Positions 47,709 through 57,500 of a stretch of DNA of 64,000 bases are shown here, one piece after another (position 1 is the first letter of the stretch; each line of letters begins with the position of its first letter). The notes below the pieces were generated by a model that was not told where the DNA came from, did not search any database, and saw nothing but the letters and a program-made list of their open reading frames with translations. The DNA is from Chondrosia reniformis (taxonomy: Eukaryota > Porifera > Demospongiae > Chondrillida > Chondrillidae), in NCBI GenBank assembly GCA_947172415.1, contig OX359200.1, positions 6,512,501 to 6,576,500 of the forward strand. Direction: 5' to 3'. The position numbers and the translations under genes are program-made.

Positions 47709-49901
47709 ATGGCAGAGCTAAAGGCTCCTTCCGTCCCTGCTCTTCAATCCAGCGAGCTTAGCCTCTCTTGTGTCAGTTGCGGAGAGAAAGTAGAAGAGTT
47801 GAAATGTCTACCTTGTCTCCATCCGTTAGCTTTGTGCGAGAAGGTAGAATGTCGCGAAAAGATTTCCCATTGTGGGATATCCTGTGAGATTTGCGAAGAA
47901 ATGTTTTTATTGTCTCCAGAGGAGCTTCCTTGCCATCCGTTCGCTCTGAGGAAGGCTTTAGGCAACCAGTATCAGAAAGAAGGCGTAGTCTGTCAGGAGG
48001 AACACGAAGAAGAGAGATCAGCCGTATCTTTCTGCTCAGGTTGCGACGCATTCGTGTGCCAAGAGTGCGTCGATCATCACAAATCTCGCAAGCTTTTAAA
48101 GAAGCACGAATTAAAACCTCTACAGGAAATGTTTGACCAGGGCAGTAAGAGGGAAGATTCTTTTATATGCGGGAAACACAGAAAGACATGCGAGCTCTAC
48201 TGTCACGCTTGCGATGAAATGATTTGTATCGCTTGTTCCTCTGTCGAGCCACATCGATCCCACAAATTGTCGTATATTGACGATAAATTGAGAGGCTCCA
48301 ACGGGACCACTCTAACACAATGCCTCTTGTCGGTGAGAGCGCAAAGAAAAGCAACCGAGGCTGCTCTCCAAGAAGTGCGAGACAGCAAAGTTAGTCTTCT
48401 ACAGCAATGTCAACAATCGATAAAATTTATTGCTGAAGTGAAAGACCATCTAATTACCATGGTGAATACCCGATGCGATGGTCTTGCTGCTGAAGTGAGG
48501 GAAGCAGAAGACAAGGGAAGAAGAGAACTTGAGGTACAAGAGAGAACATTGAAAATCAATCTGAAGAAGCTTGATGCATTCCATGACCTTTCAGAAGAGA
48601 TGAGTTTGAAAGGAACAACAGAAGAGCAGTTATCATTGAGAAAGAACATTGTAAATCGCATATCATCTCTCAGCAGCAGTATCTCAGTGCCAAAAGCCTC
48701 CATCCGACCTTCCGTTGGTTTTATCAGTTCTAAGGAAGAACAATTGGAAAAGGATATGTCATCACTCGGGAGTATCTGCTATGGCCCCCATCCTCCAAAC
48801 TGCATTATGAAAGGACTGGAAGTGAAGGATAAAATCACTACCTGCAGAATCAGACCTTGGATAAAGAAGACTATCCACTTCAAAGTCATCACAAGAGATA
48901 AGAGAGGTAATGAGTGCAGAGGAGGAGATAAAGTGTTGGCTGTCCTTCGTCCTGTGACAGCAGGTGTTCCTGTGTTTGGCAACATTACAGATGAGAGAGA
49001 TGGCACATATGAGGTGCAATTTACCAGTGTACCATCAGAGAATTGCCATCTGAGTGTAACTGTTGGAGGACGTGATGTAGCAGGCAGTCCAGTGGAGGTA
49101 AAGGTAGTTAGTGCCTCTGAAAGCTATGCAATTAAGAAAGTATTTAAGCATCCATCAGGTTTAGAGTATTTGGGTGTTGCCATAGGCCCAGATGGTTTGC
49201 TACACTGTTCCGACAGCAATGGACAAGTGACTATTCTAAACAGACAAGGTCAGGTTGTCAGAAGTTTTCAAGTCAAGAATGCTGCACGATTACGTGGAAT
49301 AGCAGTCAGTAGAACAGGAAACATAATTGTTAGTGAATATAACGGCGATTTCATCAATGTATACACCGCAGACGGCAAATTTGTGAGGCAAATTGGTGAG
49401 AAAGGTAGAAAACAGAGTCAACTTAATGGTCCACTCGGCCTGGCAGTCAACAAGGAGGGCCTTATATTTGTAGTGGAGCACGACGGGCACTGTGTGTCTC
49501 TCTTCTCAGAGGAAGGCACATTTCTGTACAGCTTTGGTCACAAAGGTGAAGCTGAAGGAGAGTTTCAGTTTCCACAAGATATTCTTATAGCACCGGATGA
49601 CTTGGTGTATGTTACTGATGGAGGCAGGAATCGCATTCAAGTGTTTCAACAAAATGGTCAATTTGTTAGACAGTTTGGTAATGGCATTGTAAGGGTCCCA
49701 ATTGGTATATCAATCATGGCGGATGGGCACATAGTAGTAGCTTCGTATGGTGAAGATAAACTCAGCATCTTCACACAAGAAGGAAAGTGCTTCCATGAAG
49801 TGACTAATATAGGATTAAGTGGACCTTATGGAGTGGCAGTCGATAATGAAAAACTCATTTACATAGCTGATGAAGCCAACAGAAGAGTTGTCGTACTTTA
49901 A
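47709..49901 (+). CDS. TRIM-NHL protein (TRIM2/3/71 type), intronless
   Basis: A 730-residue protein in one exon; the ATG at 47709 is the first in frame. Domain order: a degenerate RING (about 20-70; CVSCGEKVEEL, CLPCLHPLALC, CGISCEICEEMF), B-box 1 (about 92-135; CSGCDAFVCQECVDHH), B-box 2 (about 155-195; CGKHRKTCELYCHAC, then CIACSSVEPHRSH), a coiled coil to about 300, a filamin/ABP280 repeat (about 385-465; GGDKVLAVLRP, DGTYEVQFTSVP, AGSPVEVKV) and six NHL repeats to the end (each with G-xx-V/I-xx-D and I-xV-F patterns such as DGGRNRIQVFQQNGQFVRQF). TRIM-NHL proteins are ubiquitin ligases and/or RNA-binding regulators; the NHL propeller binds RNA or protein. The RING spacing is unusual, so ligase activity is uncertain. 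Lack of introns, against intron-rich neighbours, suggests a retrocopy origin or a sponge-expanded family. Confidence 0.88.
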   Translation: MAELKAPSVPALQSSELSLSCVSCGEKVEELKCLPCLHPLALCEKVECREKISHCGISCEICEEMFLLSPEELPCHPFALRKALGNQYQKEGVVCQEEHEEERSAVSFCSGCDAFVCQECVDHHKSRKLLKKHELKPLQEMFDQGSKREDSFICGKHRKTCELYCHACDEMICIACSSVEPHRSHKLSYIDDKLRGSNGTTLTQCLLSVRAQRKATEAALQEVRDSKVSLLQQCQQSIKFIAEVKDHLITMVNTRCDGLAAEVREAEDKGRRELEVQERTLKINLKKLDAFHDLSEEMSLKGTTEEQLSLRKNIVNRISSLSSSISVPKASIRPSVGFISSKEEQLEKDMSSLGSICYGPHPPNCIMKGLEVKDKITTCRIRPWIKKTIHFKVITRDKRGNECRGGDKVLAVLRPVTAGVPVFGNITDERDGTYEVQFTSVPSENCHLSVTVGGRDVAGSPVEVKVVSASESYAIKKVFKHPSGLEYLGVAIGPDGLLHCSDSNGQVTILNRQGQVVRSFQVKNAARLRGIAVSRTGNIIVSEYNGDFINVYTADGKFVRQIGEKGRKQSQLNGPLGLAVNKEGLIFVVEHDGHCVSLFSEEGTFLYSFGHKGEAEGEFQFPQDILIAPDDLVYVTDGGRNRIQVFQQNGQFVRQFGNGIVRVPIGISIMADGHIVVASYGEDKLSIFTQEGKCFHEVTNIGLSGPYGVAVDNEKLIYIADEANRRVVVL

Positions 49902-50149
49902 CTAATATAACTATGCCTTGTTAGAGTTTTGCATAAGTGTACCAATTATATACATATCGAAATGTGTTACTTGAAACTTTCAATTTTTGAATTCTGAATA
50001 ATAAACTTTGACTATATACATATACTGCATTCTATGGCTGTGATTGGTCAATTTCTTCAGTACACATCACTATATGTGCATATCTCTTGTTCCTTATCTC
50101 AAAATTTTCATCAAACTTAACAACAAATTAATAAAACAAAGGAAACTAA

Positions 50150-50772
50150 TTATTTTCCTTTTTGAAGCAAATCTTTCTGCACAATTGGCTTGGGCCTGTC
50201 TTTAAATATGACTTTTCTCTTAATAAAAGCTATAATGTTATATTCTGTTTGACTGCTCACGACATCTATCTCCATTGCAGACTCATCCTGTCCAGGCTAC
50301 ATACATATAAGGTAGTCTCATTGGTATAATGTATGACATTTGAATTAAACCATTCCCTTACCTCAACTGAGTTGTGTCTCTTGCGCTTCATAACTGCCAA
50401 TGGTTGTTCCAGATAGACCACCTGTCCAGTCAGTATGTGATGGCCAATGATGAGGTTGGCAACTCCACTGTCCTTAAAATACAGGTCTCCTATATTCAAA
50501 GAAGTTTACTAAACCATTAACTAAATATGGCATGACAAGGGGCTATTATTTTATATCAGAATATAGATAGTGTAGTTATATATACACTGTGAGTATATAC
50601 CACAGCACCAGTATGTATCAATACACAGACTATCATAATGATAAAACATGGCTTACGTACCAATGTGCATGTTGTTGAATGGTACAGCATCTCGCGTTTC
50701 AAGTTGTCCCTGCAGTTCCACGAGACTCCAGTCTGCTACGTCCGAGCCAAGCTTGATTAACAGTTGGACCAT
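50150..50772 (-). CDS. CHTF8: CTF8, alternative RFC clamp-loader subunit
   Basis: Small subunit of the CTF18-DCC1-CTF8 clamp loader, which loads PCNA and aids sister-chromatid cohesion. Three exons give about 121 residues: MVQLLIKLGSDVADWSLVEL plus QGQLETRD; then GDLYFKDSGVANLIIGHHIL, TGQVVYLEQPLAVMKR; then PGQDESAMEIDVV and IAFIKRKVIFKDRPKPIV. These match vertebrate CHTF8 blocks ([65 protein letters not shown]), including the near-universal F-K-x-RPKPI tail, and the length is as usual. The start codon is 41 bp from the kinesin-like gene on the other strand. Confidence 0.93.
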
Positions 50773-50813
50773 TTTAATGTCTCTTCTTTCGCGCTAAATA
50801 TTCTAATAACAAA

Positions 50814-53345
50814 ATGGACGTCACTCCCGTAGAAGTGTTAGCAAGAGTGCGTCCCTTGAATCCCAGCGAAGGAAACACAGTTTCCACAAGCCTGCAGATA
50901 AGACAGAACACAATCTCCATCTCAGAACAGTCTCTTACGTGCAGTCGCGTGTACTATGGCGAAGATACAATGGAACACATTTACGATTCTTCAACCCTCA
51001 AGTCACTTGTTAAGCAATTTATTAATGGATATAATACAAGTATACTGGTATTTGGCGAGACTGACTCGGGTAAAGAACAAGTATTTTCAGGTAGTTCATC
51101 TCTGACCCAGGGCAGCATGGGTGCAAGGAATGGTGTCATTCACACTCTACTCGCTAAAGTATTCAGCGAGCTAACTGAACCTTCTCAGCCCCCTCTCTCG
51201 GCTGCATCATCAGCTACTCGCAGAACGGTCCACGCGGAACCCAACTTTACTGTTGTCATGAAAGTGTTTGAGTTGATCGGTACGACTTGTCGCGACCTTG
51301 TTCACGCTGCACATCCTCAAGATAGGACTAGCCAACCTGCCGTGATACTTAAAGGGACCTTCGCAGCAGTAGATGGTCTTGTTTGCAGAAACATTACTAC
51401 TGCTTATGCAGGAATCCAGCTATTTGAGGAAGCTTGGAAAGGCAGAACTATGAGTGAAGCCATAGGACATGGCCATCCTCTCTCAACTCAGTTTGTAATT
51501 TTGGACTTGGAGTTGAAAGATGCCCACCTGGCCCAGCCTCTGAGGAGTAGTCTCACTCTAGTTTGCTTACCCGGTGCAGAGTCATTTCCAGACAGTCTCA
51601 GCAGTCTGCCTCACCACGCCTCTGGCCCCACCTCCACCCTGGTAATGCCCATCCGCTCCTTGGGACACTTTATTATACAAAAATCTTCAGATCCAACCAA
51701 TGTCTCACTAAAACCAGACGATACTTCCCTTAAACTGATAATGGGGAATGTCCTTGGTAGTAACTGTATTACTGTTGCCATGGTAACCTTGAAACCATTT
51801 GTAACGGACTCAAATGCCAGTAAGGTCCTTCTGTATGCAAAAAGCTTTCAAAAGATTGACAATTTTCCTATACTTAACACCTCAGCTGCTCAAATGCTTG
51901 TTTTGCAATATTCTGCACAGATTGTGCAAGCTTCTGCAGCAGCAAGTAGAGGTATACATTTACTGACTGGAAGCAATCATAGTCTGCGAGCAACCACTGA
52001 ACAGAGAGATCTGATGGAGTCCCTCAAAGTAGCTAATGCCAACTTGAAGTCTGAAAATGACTCATTGAAGCTTCAACTCTTGTTAAGAAATGAAAGAAAC
52101 ATTAGCACTTCTTCTCTTCAGAGAGTCAACGAAGAGTGCACTTCTCAGTCTATGACCTTAATGCCAAAGGAGTCCACACGAAGTCACAACTTAGCCGTTA
52201 CATCGCCAGTGGTCTCCCAATACCATAAACTTGGTGTCACCATGGATGCAGATAGCCTGTCCAAGATCCTGGATAGAGAGTTGACTGTGTCCAAGGAACT
52301 GGAGCGCTTTAAGCTAATCATTGAAGACTTGAAAATGAAAAGTGAAAGTTATGAACTTGAGAACAGCGAGCTGAAGTTAAATGTAGTGACGCTGACAGCA
52401 GGTCGAGACAGCCTGCAATCAAAACTGGATGAGATGAAGCTGACCTTAGCACACCTGCAGGGGAGAGTGGCAGGAGAGGAGGAACGAGGCCTCCAGCAGC
52501 GGACAACTCTACAGGGCAAGGAACTGGCATCAGATTTACAGTTGAACCACTTGAGGGAGGAACTGAGACTAACCAGAGAAGAGTTGAGAAAGGTAGATAC
52601 TTTGAACAAGGACTTGCAGTTAAAATTAAAATCTCTTGAACAAGAATATCGCCTTCGCCTGGAGAGGTACATTTGTGATCTCTCTTCCTATTTAAGGCAA
52701 CACCCTCCTTCTCACTCACAGACCAACTTTATGGAAACCATTTTAACCTTTGTGGATGGTCTACTTTCTCAACTGGCAGAGAGTTATTCTGAAGAGCTCT
52801 CAACTGTAGACCAGCACCTCCAGGATGCATTGTCTCAGATTGACAGAATGGAGAGAGAACTTAACAGCGCCACCTCTGGCATACACAATCTGTGTCATGC
52901 AATAAGGGAGAGTCAAATGGCTCTGCCTGAAGAGGTGGTTGATAAACTGGTAAAAGTTAATGTAGTTCATCCAATGCATTCAATGGCAGTTGTACCTCAT
53001 AGAGGGACGGATGCCTCTTCAAGGTCTAGAAAAAGTGATGAGTTGATGAAGGCTATTAACGCAACTGTGACACAAGTTCCAGTTACCATGGAAACAGTTC
53101 ACCCACAAATGGAGAAAGAGTTGAACAACCTTCTGGAATCCCTGTTGTCCTTAAAGGTGTCCTTGTTAAAGAAACAAGTTGATGGACTTGTTCAAGAAAG
53201 AGGAATGTTGCATTCTAAGAGAGACCAATCTGTCAAATATCTTCAAGACCAACTGGAAGCAGTGGAAAGAGAAAAGATAGAACTCTCAATACGTTGTACA
53301 GTTATTGAGACAGAACTAAAAGAATTGAAAAACATTTTTACATAA
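50814..53345 (+). CDS. Kinesin-like pseudo-motor coiled-coil protein, CCDC78-like
   Basis: An 843-residue protein in one exon. Residues 1-370 have a kinesin-motor fold: VLARVRPLNPSEG (beta 1), a P-loop position reading GETDSGKE, and a final SKVLLYAKSFQKIDN helix. Key nucleotide motifs are lost: GxTGSGKT becomes GETDSGKE, NxxSSRSH becomes GHGHPLSTQ, and DLAGSE becomes CLPGAES. It should therefore not be an ATP-driven motor. Residues ~395-640 and ~735-843 are coiled coil. The segment LQLKLKSLEQEYRLRLERYI resembles the LKKLKDEYVLRLQ block of CCDC78, a centriole-amplification (deuterosome) protein of multiciliated cells; that link is tentative. It may also be a degenerate member of the KIF4/7/21/27 branch. 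The stop is 120 bp before the next gene on the same strand. Confidence 0.8.
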   Translation: MDVTPVEVLARVRPLNPSEGNTVSTSLQIRQNTISISEQSLTCSRVYYGEDTMEHIYDSSTLKSLVKQFINGYNTSILVFGETDSGKEQVFSGSSSLTQGSMGARNGVIHTLLAKVFSELTEPSQPPLSAASSATRRTVHAEPNFTVVMKVFELIGTTCRDLVHAAHPQDRTSQPAVILKGTFAAVDGLVCRNITTAYAGIQLFEEAWKGRTMSEAIGHGHPLSTQFVILDLELKDAHLAQPLRSSLTLVCLPGAESFPDSLSSLPHHASGPTSTLVMPIRSLGHFIIQKSSDPTNVSLKPDDTSLKLIMGNVLGSNCITVAMVTLKPFVTDSNASKVLLYAKSFQKIDNFPILNTSAAQMLVLQYSAQIVQASAAASRGIHLLTGSNHSLRATTEQRDLMESLKVANANLKSENDSLKLQLLLRNERNISTSSLQRVNEECTSQSMTLMPKESTRSHNLAVTSPVVSQYHKLGVTMDADSLSKILDRELTVSKELERFKLIIEDLKMKSESYELENSELKLNVVTLTAGRDSLQSKLDEMKLTLAHLQGRVAGEEERGLQQRTTLQGKELASDLQLNHLREELRLTREELRKVDTLNKDLQLKLKSLEQEYRLRLERYICDLSSYLRQHPPSHSQTNFMETILTFVDGLLSQLAESYSEELSTVDQHLQDALSQIDRMERELNSATSGIHNLCHAIRESQMALPEEVVDKLVKVNVVHPMHSMAVVPHRGTDASSRSRKSDELMKAINATVTQVPVTMETVHPQMEKELNNLLESLLSLKVSLLKKQVDGLVQERGMLHSKRDQSVKYLQDQLEAVEREKIELSIRCTVIETELKELKNIFT

Positions 53346-53465
53346 CTTTCAATCAACTACATGGTTCAGCCATTTATCGATTTTAAGATCTTTTTCTTTA
53401 ATAATTTATCGTAATCGTGTCGAATTACAAGAAAAAACCCCCAAGTTGTAATCATTCTGACAGAT

Positions 53466-54230
53466 ATGGTTGAAACTACCTTTCAGTCGTATGATCCATT
53501 ACCTTACTACGTCAATAACGTCAGTGATCTCGATAAGGATGTCGTTTCTGCTCATAAGGATAAAAATCAAGACGAAAAAAGGCGTCTCCTAGCCATAGGT
53601 GATAAATGTGATTATGATTTATATATCTGTATCAATAAAAGTAATCATGCCTTTCTACTGTGCATACCAGTGAAAGAAAATATATTTGAGGGAGAAAGAG
53701 ATCCTTCCAAAGTTCCTGATTTGGTCCTGTGTTGGAAATTTGAATTGTGCTACGAGCATGTTGAATTGAAGATGTATAAGATTAGAAAACAACATAAAGA
53801 GTTTAAAGATTTCAGAAGTCTGATTAATCGCAGTTACTACGTGGGTAGATACCTAAAGCTTCCCGTAAAAGGGTTCGACTTTGCTGCTCTCGCGTCAGCA
53901 CCGCATCGGTACGGTGTCCTAATCGGTGATTGTGTGGAGTTCTCTAAAGAGTTCTGTTTGTGTCTCCTTAGTTACTGCAGCAATGGAATTTCTTTGGAGA
54001 AGACGGTCAATGAGAGAATCCAAAAAGCATCGGCTACCGGGTTGAGTATTGAACGTCTTTCAAGAACTGTTAAGAGTTCGGGTTTCCTTGGAAACTTTTT
54101 TTTAGGAGGAATTGATATGTCCAGTTTTATTGGCAGTAGGTACTTCTGGATTGCCCTTGGCTTGTTTCTCTGTTTCCTCCTGGTATATCCGATTCTTATT
54201 GCCATACTTATCGTATGGTTGTTGAAGTAA
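53466..54230 (+). CDS. Unknown tail-anchored membrane protein
   Basis: A 254-residue single-exon frame that I do not recognise. The N-terminal ~220 residues look globular, with many Cys and aromatic residues (CDYDLYICINKSNHAFLLC, VLCWKFELCYEHVELKMYK, INRSYYVGRYLKLP). The last ~30 residues form one or two tightly packed hydrophobic segments (YFWIALGLFLCFLLV, YPILIAILIVWLLK) ending at the stop, so the protein is probably tail-anchored with its main domain in the cytoplasm. There is no signal peptide. It lies 120 bp after the kinesin-like gene, with the same orientation and also without introns. The codon pattern and absence of internal stops support a real gene. Sponge-restricted family membership is a guess. 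Confidence 0.65.
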   Translation: MVETTFQSYDPLPYYVNNVSDLDKDVVSAHKDKNQDEKRRLLAIGDKCDYDLYICINKSNHAFLLCIPVKENIFEGERDPSKVPDLVLCWKFELCYEHVELKMYKIRKQHKEFKDFRSLINRSYYVGRYLKLPVKGFDFAALASAPHRYGVLIGDCVEFSKEFCLCLLSYCSNGISLEKTVNERIQKASATGLSIERLSRTVKSSGFLGNFFLGGIDMSSFIGSRYFWIALGLFLCFLLVYPILIAILIVWLLK

Positions 54231-54595
54231 TCATATTCCATTATCAACAGCAGTAGGCCTACTAGTTTTAATTAATTAACAACATAATTTAGGGCAGCCC
54301 TTAATGCATAACTTTTTCAGCAGAATTAGATCTTTTTTGTAACTATATTCTACTATGTTATATGTATACATACCATGTCCTAATCAAGCATGTATACTGG
54401 AAAATTTGTGCAATTTGCAATTGTGTTTGGATCCTTTATTAAATAACATTTAACATCTTGCAATTGATATTTGTCAAGACACAAAATAACACTTTTCAAT
54501 GAAATACATAACAGCTATACAGTATACAGTATTTAAAGATGGTTTAGTCAAGTGTTAACAAAGATTATGATAGCTACAAAATTTGTTCAATACAT

Positions 54596-57500
54596 TTAAT
54601 TGGCTGCTCTCCTGAGTACTCGATCTTCACAGGCAAACTTCAGTTCCTGTGGTTGTGTCACAGGCCGGTCACTCCTTGTAACAGTCATTGGTTTGAAGTG
54701 GCGAACAGGCTGGGCATTGTGAACCAATTTCTTTCTGTACTCCATTAACTGAAGGTTCTCCTGCTGAGCTAGCTCCTCTTGTTCAGCAGCCAATCTCCTT
54801 TGGTTATCCTCCTCAATCCTCTTCCTCTCTTCATCCAAACCAGCTCTCTCCTTAGCCCTCTTCTCTGTATTCAAGTTAAAGGGCTTAATCTCAAGGAGTG
54901 GTGCTCTGGAAGGAGGATGTTTTGGGATGAAAGGTTTGTTATGGACAGCATTGCTCTCAGTAGCTTTAAAGAGTTTTCTCTGCCTCTCCTCTTCCATTTC
55001 ACGTCTCAGCTACATTAAGCAAGAAAATATTTAATTTCCAAGCGACATACGTATAAGGGTTTCATTTAGAACATTATTCAAGGGGGTAAATTCATGAAGT
55101 AAGGGGGGCAAAATAAGAATAATGAACATGCTAAAGGAGAATTTCGAAGGGGAGGGCTCCACTCCTAAATAAAACCCTGCATATATGAATATTGTACAGC
55201 CTGAATATTCACAGCACCTTCCCCTCCATTTCCTCCTGGTGCTTGGTACCCCTGTTCTCTGTCTGCAGGCTGAAGGGCTGCACTTTAGTGCACGATGGCT
55301 TCCTGTCTCCTTGTGGCTTTGAAGGTGGACAAGTCAGGTCAGGAACTGGGTTTGCATGAAACTCAAACTTCTACAATCAAAGCAATGAACAAAAGATGTG
55401 ATCTACGTACGTATAAGAGAGAAACCAGTCTAATGTGGTCAGCTTGGGACCAGCTTAACTTGGCCTCGTTAGAGAGGTGGCTGCATTATAGAAAGCCTTA
55501 TATACAGTCTGTATACAATCTTTGCTGTGACATAAGAGATTTAATTCAGAGTTGACTGCTCTCATAACATAACACATAATTACTTGTTCTTCGGCTAGAA
55601 TATGTTTGACTCTCTCAGCTCTAGTCTTGTCATTCTGATGTCTTGTTTCGTAAGAGAAAGGTCGTGGGATAGTGTGCTTGTGTTCCAGAAGAGGTTTAAA
55701 CACTGCTTTGCTTGTCTACATGAAAGGATTAAATACTAGTAAGCACCATCAGCTCAATAAGGCTGGTCTACCTGGGGGTCTAAAATACAACATATAAACA
55801 CATATACGTACGTACACACATACAGTAAATCAGTCATTAAATTAGTCAGTAATCAGTATGCTATCTGTTCAGTGGGCAGTGTTTGATGTCAGTACTTACT
55901 ATCAGAGTTTGACTGTACATAAATGTATGAATGACTAAACTTTATAGCCTGAAGAATATTTAGCAAGCATATACACACATGGAAATATATTATAAAACTA
56001 TCACATACATACTAACATATGTACATATATACCCTAACACATAAAAGGGTATAATGTGTACCTCTGATGAAGCATCACTGTGATCACTTGACTGAGTGGT
56101 ATTCATGATATCACTGCTCATGTTAACTCTCCTCTTCTTTGAGGCAAAGGAGGGAGACTGGGGCTTTGTCACTGGAATACAGGACCTCCTCGGAATACCC
56201 TAACAATAAAACAGGTACTGTAGAGTGGGAATGGGGACATGTGACTCCTATTACTCAGTCAAATCTGCCATTTTTAAAAAAAAGCAAACTAACATTGAAC
56301 TACATACGTACGTGCGTAGGTTGTCCCCTAATAATTTCAATATTGTATTGTTTGTACGTACATCAAGATGCATGGTTCATATGCACGTATGTACATACCT
56401 TAGGAGCTTCCAGGATGTCCTTTGGTGCATCTGAAGCTTTGAACTGGTACTCCTTCTCCTGAGGCTGGCACTCGCTCTCCTTCCTCTTTGTCAGTCTGGA
56501 GGCAGTGGCAAGCTTGGGACTGACAGCCTGGGTGGGCGGTCTATTCTGTTCTCTTACAATACCCATGTAGTTCACCTCAAGGATCTTGCGGTTCAAAGGT
56601 CGAGCTCTAAACTGATGCCTTTAAGGAAATTACATACAACCTTATTATTACGATGAGATGTTTCGACCCATGGGTCTTCATTAACTATGGAGGTGGTCTT
56701 CATTAACTATGTAAGTTACATAGCAATCTTATATACATGTACATAGGTACGTAGCTCGGTGTATGTACGTATATAAGCTGGGCATGGAATCTTATGCACT
56801 TACTTCTGATAGTCCACCATTTCTTTTTCTTCCTTTTCTTCTTTACTCTCAACGTTGGCAGGACGAGCGCGAGACTTTGTGTGTAGGCAAGGGGATTGTG
56901 CTTGGGTGAGCCCTAATGTTGGTCTGGAGGCCGCTGGGACCTCCTTGTTGGATTTCTGGTGGAACCTCGGAGGCGTCTTCTTGTGAAAATTGGCAATGGC
57001 TTCAGCTACTGATACAAAGTTTCCCTTCTCCTTCTGAGGGATTGAGGTGGCTACATTGAAAGGCTTCACTTCTACTGATTCTGTTCTCTTGAATGATGCC
57101 TTTTTACCACTTCGTAGAGACATCTGAAACTGGCTATGGTGCTTGGGAGGTATCTTTTCACCAGATGGCTTTCTGTTACCCTTGGAAGAGGAGAACTTGA
57201 ATTCTTCAATCTTTGTGCATTTTGGTATTCTTGATCTTTGTATGCACTTTGTTCCCGGGGCTTGGAGTAGCTTGTTGTAGGAATGCTTGGAAATCTGTAA
57301 GACTTGAATGCTCTCCTTTCTCTTCTTAGCAATTGTCTCCAATTCACGGTCCTCAGAGGATTTGACGTGACTAGCCTTAATCATCTGCTTCATTTGATAA
57401 CGCCTACATACATACATATATTAGTAGGTTTAAGTTGTCTTCACACACAATGTCATGTGTACAATTGTACGTATGTAAGAACTGGATTTATGCCAACAGA

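Noticed and set aside
48163-49019. Minus-strand frames inside the TRIM-NHL gene
   Set aside because: Shadows of the sense coding frame with no family resemblance.
52318-52719. Minus-strand frames inside the kinesin-like gene
   Set aside because: Shadows of the coiled-coil coding region; Ser/Leu-rich antisense composition only.
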